A stretch of DNA of 64,000 bases from SIG299 sp045531895 (lineage in GTDB: Bacteria > Bacillota > Clostridia > Lachnospirales > Lachnospiraceae): positions 1 to 64,000 of the forward strand of contig JAZSEW010000098.1 in the NCBI GenBank assembly GCA_045531895.1, written 5' to 3'. The notes beneath the pieces are model-generated. The model was not told where the DNA came from and made no database searches. It saw nothing but the letters and a program-made list of their open reading frames with translations. Positions 61,016-64,000 of this stretch are shown piece by piece. The first letter of the stretch is position 1, and each line of letters opens with the position of its first letter. Made by a program: the position numbers and the translations under genes.

Positions 61016-62638
61016 ATGACAATCGGTCAGAAAATTATTCAGCTGAGAAATGCCGCCGATATTTCTCAGGAGCAGCTGGCAGAAACTCTTGGAGTTTCAC
61101 GTCAGTCCGTATCTAAGTGGGAAATGGACCAGGCGCTTCCACAAATTGATAAAGTGCTGCAGCTTGCAGAAATTTTTAGTGTATCTACCGATGAACTTTT
61201 GCTTGATAAAATTGAGATAAACAGAAGACCTGCAAACGAGCCAAGAACTTTAAAGTACTTTGGTACCGACGGTTTCCGCGGCGAGGCAAATGTAAATTTA
61301 ACCTCCATGCAGGCTTATAAGGTAGGTCGCTTCCTTGGATGGTATTATTCCTCTAAGCTATCCGGATGTACTAAGCCGGGCTACCGTCCGCGTATCGTTA
61401 TCGGTAAGGATACCCGTCGTTCCAGCTACATGCTGGAATACTCCATTGTGGCAGGCATTACGGCAAGTGGTGCAGATGCATACATGCTTCATGTAATCAC
61501 TACTCCGGGGGTATCTTATGTTACCCGTAAGGACGAATTTGACTGCGGAATCATGATTACTGCATCCCACAATCCATATTATGATAACGGTATCAAGGTA
61601 ATTAATGCATATGGCGAAAAGCTGGATGATGAAACTACCATGTTAATCGAGGCATATATCGATGGTGATTTGAAGACTCTTGGTGTAACCGGAGACGATT
61701 TGCCATTGGCGCAGAAGTCTAAAATCGGATGCATTCACGATTATTCCGCGGGCAGAAACCGTTACATCGGTTACCTGATTTCCGTGGCATCCAACTCTTA
61801 CAAGAAGTTAAAAATCGGTTTGGACTGTGCCAACGGTGCTTCTTGGAACATTGCCAATGCGGTATTCAGTGCGCTTGGTGCCCAGACATATGTAATCGGA
61901 GATGAGCCGGACGGCTTAAATTGTAATGAGGGCTGCGGTTCTACTCATATTGAAAAGCTGAAGAAGTTAGTAAAAGATAAACATTTAGACCTTGGGTTTG
62001 CTTTTGATGGTGATGCGGACCGTTGTATTGCCGTGGATGAAAACGGTAATGAAGTGGACGGCGATGCCATGATTTATATTCTCGGTAAGAGAATGAAAGC
62101 AAGAGGCACTTTAAACGACAACACGGTTGTTACTACCATCATGTCTAACAGTGGTTTTGTGAACAGCCTTGCAGAAATTGGTATTAATTGTGTACAGACC
62201 AAGGTGGGTGACCGCTTTGTTTACGAGAGCATGCAGGCAAATGATTATGCCATCGGCGGTGAGCAGTCCGGCCACATTATCATGAAAAAATATGCGACCA
62301 CCGGTGACGGTATTTTAACCGCGATTATGATTGCAGAGGAAATCTGTGATTCCAAGTCTTCCCTTGCACAGCTGGCAGAGCCGATTAAGTTCTATCCACA
62401 GTACTTAAAGAATCTGCGCGTAAAGGATAAAGCGGCCGTATTTGCGGATGCTAACGTAATGGCAGCAAAGGATGAAGTAGAAAAATTGATTAATGGTAAG
62501 GGAAGAGCATTGCTTCGTCAGAGCGGAACCGAACCGGTAGTTCGCGTGATGATTGAAAGTGAAACACAGGAACAGTGTGTAGAATATGCAGAGAAGATTG
62601 CAAAGGCAATTGCGGAAGGAGGACACTGCGTTGAATAA
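61016..62638 (+). CDS. glmM: XRE HTH domain fused to phosphoglucosamine mutase
   Basis: Residues 1-65 are a complete Cro/CI HTH (IGQKIIQLRNAADISQEQLAETLGVSRQSVSKWE). After a short linker, a phosphohexomutase of about 465 residues begins (YFGTDGFRG). Catalytic Ser184 lies in ITASHNP, the metal loop is DGDADR (331-336), and the sugar-phosphate end RQSGTEPVVRVMIE is present. GlmM interconverts glucosamine-6-P and glucosamine-1-P. The start at 61016 follows AAGGAG; the frame upstream spans promoters. The frame is continuous with no frameshift at the join, so this is one 540-residue protein. A metabolite-responsive repressor is a reasonable hypothesis. Confidence 0.9.
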   Translation: MTIGQKIIQLRNAADISQEQLAETLGVSRQSVSKWEMDQALPQIDKVLQLAEIFSVSTDELLLDKIEINRRPANEPRTLKYFGTDGFRGEANVNLTSMQAYKVGRFLGWYYSSKLSGCTKPGYRPRIVIGKDTRRSSYMLEYSIVAGITASGADAYMLHVITTPGVSYVTRKDEFDCGIMITASHNPYYDNGIKVINAYGEKLDDETTMLIEAYIDGDLKTLGVTGDDLPLAQKSKIGCIHDYSAGRNRYIGYLISVASNSYKKLKIGLDCANGASWNIANAVFSALGAQTYVIGDEPDGLNCNEGCGSTHIEKLKKLVKDKHLDLGFAFDGDADRCIAVDENGNEVDGDAMIYILGKRMKARGTLNDNTVVTTIMSNSGFVNSLAEIGINCVQTKVGDRFVYESMQANDYAIGGEQSGHIIMKKYATTGDGILTAIMIAEEICDSKSSLAQLAEPIKFYPQYLKNLRVKDKAAVFADANVMAAKDEVEKLINGKGRALLRQSGTEPVVRVMIESETQEQCVEYAEKIAKAIAEGGHCVE

Positions 62639-62654
62639 GCTTGTAAAAACATAA
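62631..62654 (+). other. Natural 5' end of the acyltransferase gene, closed by an in-frame TAA
   Basis: A TTG start (62631) stands 8 nt after AGGAGG and overlaps the glmM stop. It opens M-N-K-L-V-K-T and then TAA (62652-62654). In the same frame directly after TAA the sequence resumes as protein-like (DLYASQPEYLADLFESSEYP) and runs into the acyltransferase. One codon change would fuse them, so the stop looks like a nonsense mutation, or a deliberate leader peptide. Confidence 0.6.
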
Positions 62655-62720
62655 GATTTATATGCTTCCCAACCGGAGTACTTAGCAGATTTATTTGAAA
62701 GCAGCGAGTACCCATGGGAG

Positions 62721-63293
62721 ATGCTTCCAAAGTTGAAAGGATACATTCAGGATTTAATTGACAAGGGAATTCCCGGTTATACTAAACTTTCCGATAATGT
62801 GCTGATTGGTGAAAACGTAAAGATTTATCCAACGGCAACCATCGAAGGACCAACCATTATCGGTTCTAACACGGAGGTACGTCCGGGGGCGTATATCCGT
62901 GGCAGCGTAATTACCGGTGAAGGCTGCGTCATGGGTAACTCCTCCGAGTTTAAAAACTGTGTATTGCTTGATAAGGTACAGGCGCCGCATTATAACTACA
63001 TTGGAGATTCTATTCTTGGCTACAAGGCACATACCGGTGCAGGTACTATTTGTTCTAATTTGAAATCCGATGGTAAGGCAGTAGTCATCCATGGGGATGA
63101 GGATTACGAAACCGGTCTCAGAAAGATTGGTGGTATCTTAGCAGACGGTGCAGATGTGGGATGTGGCTCCGTAATCAATCCGGGTACTGTTATCGGAAAG
63201 AATACTTCTGTGTATCCGTTAACATCCCTGCGTGGTGTGTATCCGGCAGACTGTATTGTTAAGGATCAGAAGACTGTAGTTAAGAGAGTGTAA
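62721..63293 (+). CDS. Left-handed beta-helix (hexapeptide) acyltransferase, GlmU C-terminal-like
   Basis: The protein consists mainly of hexapeptide repeats ([LIV]-G-x-x-x-x type: VLIGENVKIYPTATIEGPTIIG and further turns), as in the acetyltransferase half of GlmU. It likely acetylates glucosamine-1-P made by the neighbouring GlmM. The first usable ATG is 62721 (190 residues) because the normal start region upstream is closed by TAA at 62652. About 22 residues of the conserved helical N-terminus would be lost. Ribosome access at 62721 is poor (GGGAG touches the ATG), so expression may be low. The trimeric beta-helix itself is complete. Confidence 0.75.
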   Translation: MLPKLKGYIQDLIDKGIPGYTKLSDNVLIGENVKIYPTATIEGPTIIGSNTEVRPGAYIRGSVITGEGCVMGNSSEFKNCVLLDKVQAPHYNYIGDSILGYKAHTGAGTICSNLKSDGKAVVIHGDEDYETGLRKIGGILADGADVGCGSVINPGTVIGKNTSVYPLTSLRGVYPADCIVKDQKTVVKRV

Positions 63294-63348
63294 ACGTCCG
63301 GTATTTTGAAACGTTCAAATTAAAAACAAATTTAAGGAGAGAAAAACA

Positions 63349-64000
63349 ATGAATTTTATTAAAGTAAGCAATTATGACGAACTCAGTACAAAGGCAGCAG
63401 CACTTATTTGCGCACAGGTTGTTATGAAGCCAAACTGCGTACTTGGTCTGGCTACCGGTTCTTCTCCACTGGGCACCTATGCAAAGATTGCAGAAAAGTG
63501 CGCTAACGGCGAAGTGGATTTTTCTAAGGTTTCATCCATTAACCTTGATGAGTATGTAGGTCTTGACGGAACGAATGACCAGAGCTACCGCTACTTTATG
63601 AATACAAATCTGTTTGAAAAGATTAACATCGATGTAACCAAGACAAACGTTCCGAACGGCTGTGCGAAAGATCTTCAGGCAGAGTGTGAAGCGTACGACA
63701 AGTTAATTGAGCAGTCCGGCGGTATCGATCTTCAGTTACTTGGTATCGGACTGGACGGACATATTGGTTTCAATGAGCCGGATTCTTACTTTGAGAAGGC
63801 AACTCATGTAGTAGACCTTGATCCATCCACCATTGAGGCAAATGCACGTTTCTTCGCCTCCGAGGCAGATGTACCAAGAAAGGCTGTTACCATGGGTATG
63901 GGCGGCATTATGAGTGCAAAGAAGGTGCTTTTAATTGCTAATGGAAAGAACAAGAAAGACATCGTAGAAAAGGCATTTTTCGGACCGATTACACCGGCAG
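63349..64000 (+). CDS. nagB: Glucosamine-6-phosphate deaminase (cut by window end)
   Basis: NagB converts glucosamine-6-P to fructose-6-P and ammonia. The 5' 217 residues are present and include LGLATGSSPLGTY (phosphate loop), LDEYVGL with the active-site Asp, and LLGIGLDGHIGFNEP with the catalytic Asp/His/Glu set. AAGGAGAG lies upstream of ATG 63349. It follows the acyltransferase by 55 bp, so GlmM, acyltransferase and NagB form one amino-sugar operon. The C-terminal 25 or so residues lie beyond the window. Confidence 0.95.
   Translation, partial: MNFIKVSNYDELSTKAAALICAQVVMKPNCVLGLATGSSPLGTYAKIAEKCANGEVDFSKVSSINLDEYVGLDGTNDQSYRYFMNTNLFEKINIDVTKTNVPNGCAKDLQAECEAYDKLIEQSGGIDLQLLGIGLDGHIGFNEPDSYFEKATHVVDLDPSTIEANARFFASEADVPRKAVTMGMGGIMSAKKVLLIANGKNKKDIVEKAFFGPITPA

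Noticed and set aside
62652..62654. Recoding of the TAA in the acyltransferase gene
   Set aside because: TAA is not used for selenocysteine or pyrrolysine, so readthrough recoding is unlikely; a nonsense mutation or leader peptide is simpler.

Overview
This looks like a chromosomal segment of an anaerobic gut-type Firmicute (Clostridia, probably Lachnospiraceae). The base composition is moderately AT-rich, GGAGG-type ribosome binding sites precede nearly every gene, and T-tailed hairpin terminators are common. The gene set fits too: class 1B dihydroorotate dehydrogenase (PyrK/PyrD), YesM/YesN two-component control of sugar uptake, GH88/heparinase-like/GH2/GH5 polysaccharide genes, and AprAB-like flavin/ferredoxin proteins. 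The assignment rests on family recognition, not on a database search.

Layout. 1-2.65 kb: an IS91-type element with a tyrosine recombinase and a frameshifted Y-transposase. 2.8-4.5 kb: a WYL-family-like regulator (probable ATT start) and a BtrH-like protein. 4.5-5.0 kb: a tRNA-Ser-like 3' end that looks like an abandoned attachment site. 5.0-15 kb: a defence island with an excisionase-type HTH protein, complete type I restriction-modification genes hsdM-hsdS-hsdR, a YgjP-type metalloprotease and an AlbA/Schlafen-type ATP-binding protein, then a decayed repeat-bearing stretch and a strong hairpin. 15.3-19.5 kb: a membrane-anchored XRE regulator, an aldo/keto reductase with two Fe-S motifs, a GNAT acetyltransferase and a MATE exporter. 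19.6-24.9 kb: a KDG-kinase-like gene with a cre-like palindrome, divergent from a three-gene AprA-like flavoprotein / AprB-like ferredoxin / SLC13 transporter operon, probably an uncharacterised anaerobic reductase system. 25-34 kb: small regulators, DUF2461 and MmcQ/YjbR genes, an AraC regulator, a truncated iron-alcohol-dehydrogenase pseudogene, three short-chain/extended dehydrogenases, a MarR regulator and a large membrane protein. 34.2-40.3 kb: pyrK-pyrD, then a GH5 lipoprotein and a GH2 enzyme, then pyrE from its own promoter. 40.3-45.6 kb: a small membrane protein, a LytTR response regulator behind a possible RNA switch, a membrane-free GHKL kinase and a four-gene ABC-2 exporter.

45.7-60.6 kb is a glycan-use locus. 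It holds a discoidin-like protein, divergent yesMN, an ABC sugar importer without its own ATPase, a heparinase II/III-like lyase, a GH88 unsaturated glucuronyl hydrolase, two tandem MutS-like ATPases spaced as part of the same operon, and a convergent carbohydrate-esterase-like hydrolase. GH88 releases unsaturated uronic acid, which fits with the KdgK-like kinase at 20 kb. 60.8-64 kb is an amino-sugar operon: an XRE HTH domain fused to phosphoglucosamine mutase (GlmM), a left-handed-beta-helix acyltransferase whose natural 5' end carries an in-frame stop, and nagB, cut by the window end. Tandem promoters with AGTTGC-type dyads precede the fusion gene, suggesting that a GlmM enzyme may read its own operator.

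Most novel points: the HTH-GlmM fusion with its operator architecture, the AprAB-like/SLC13 reductase operon, the tandem MutS-like pair inside a polysaccharide operon, and the mutually exclusive hairpins before the LytTR regulator.
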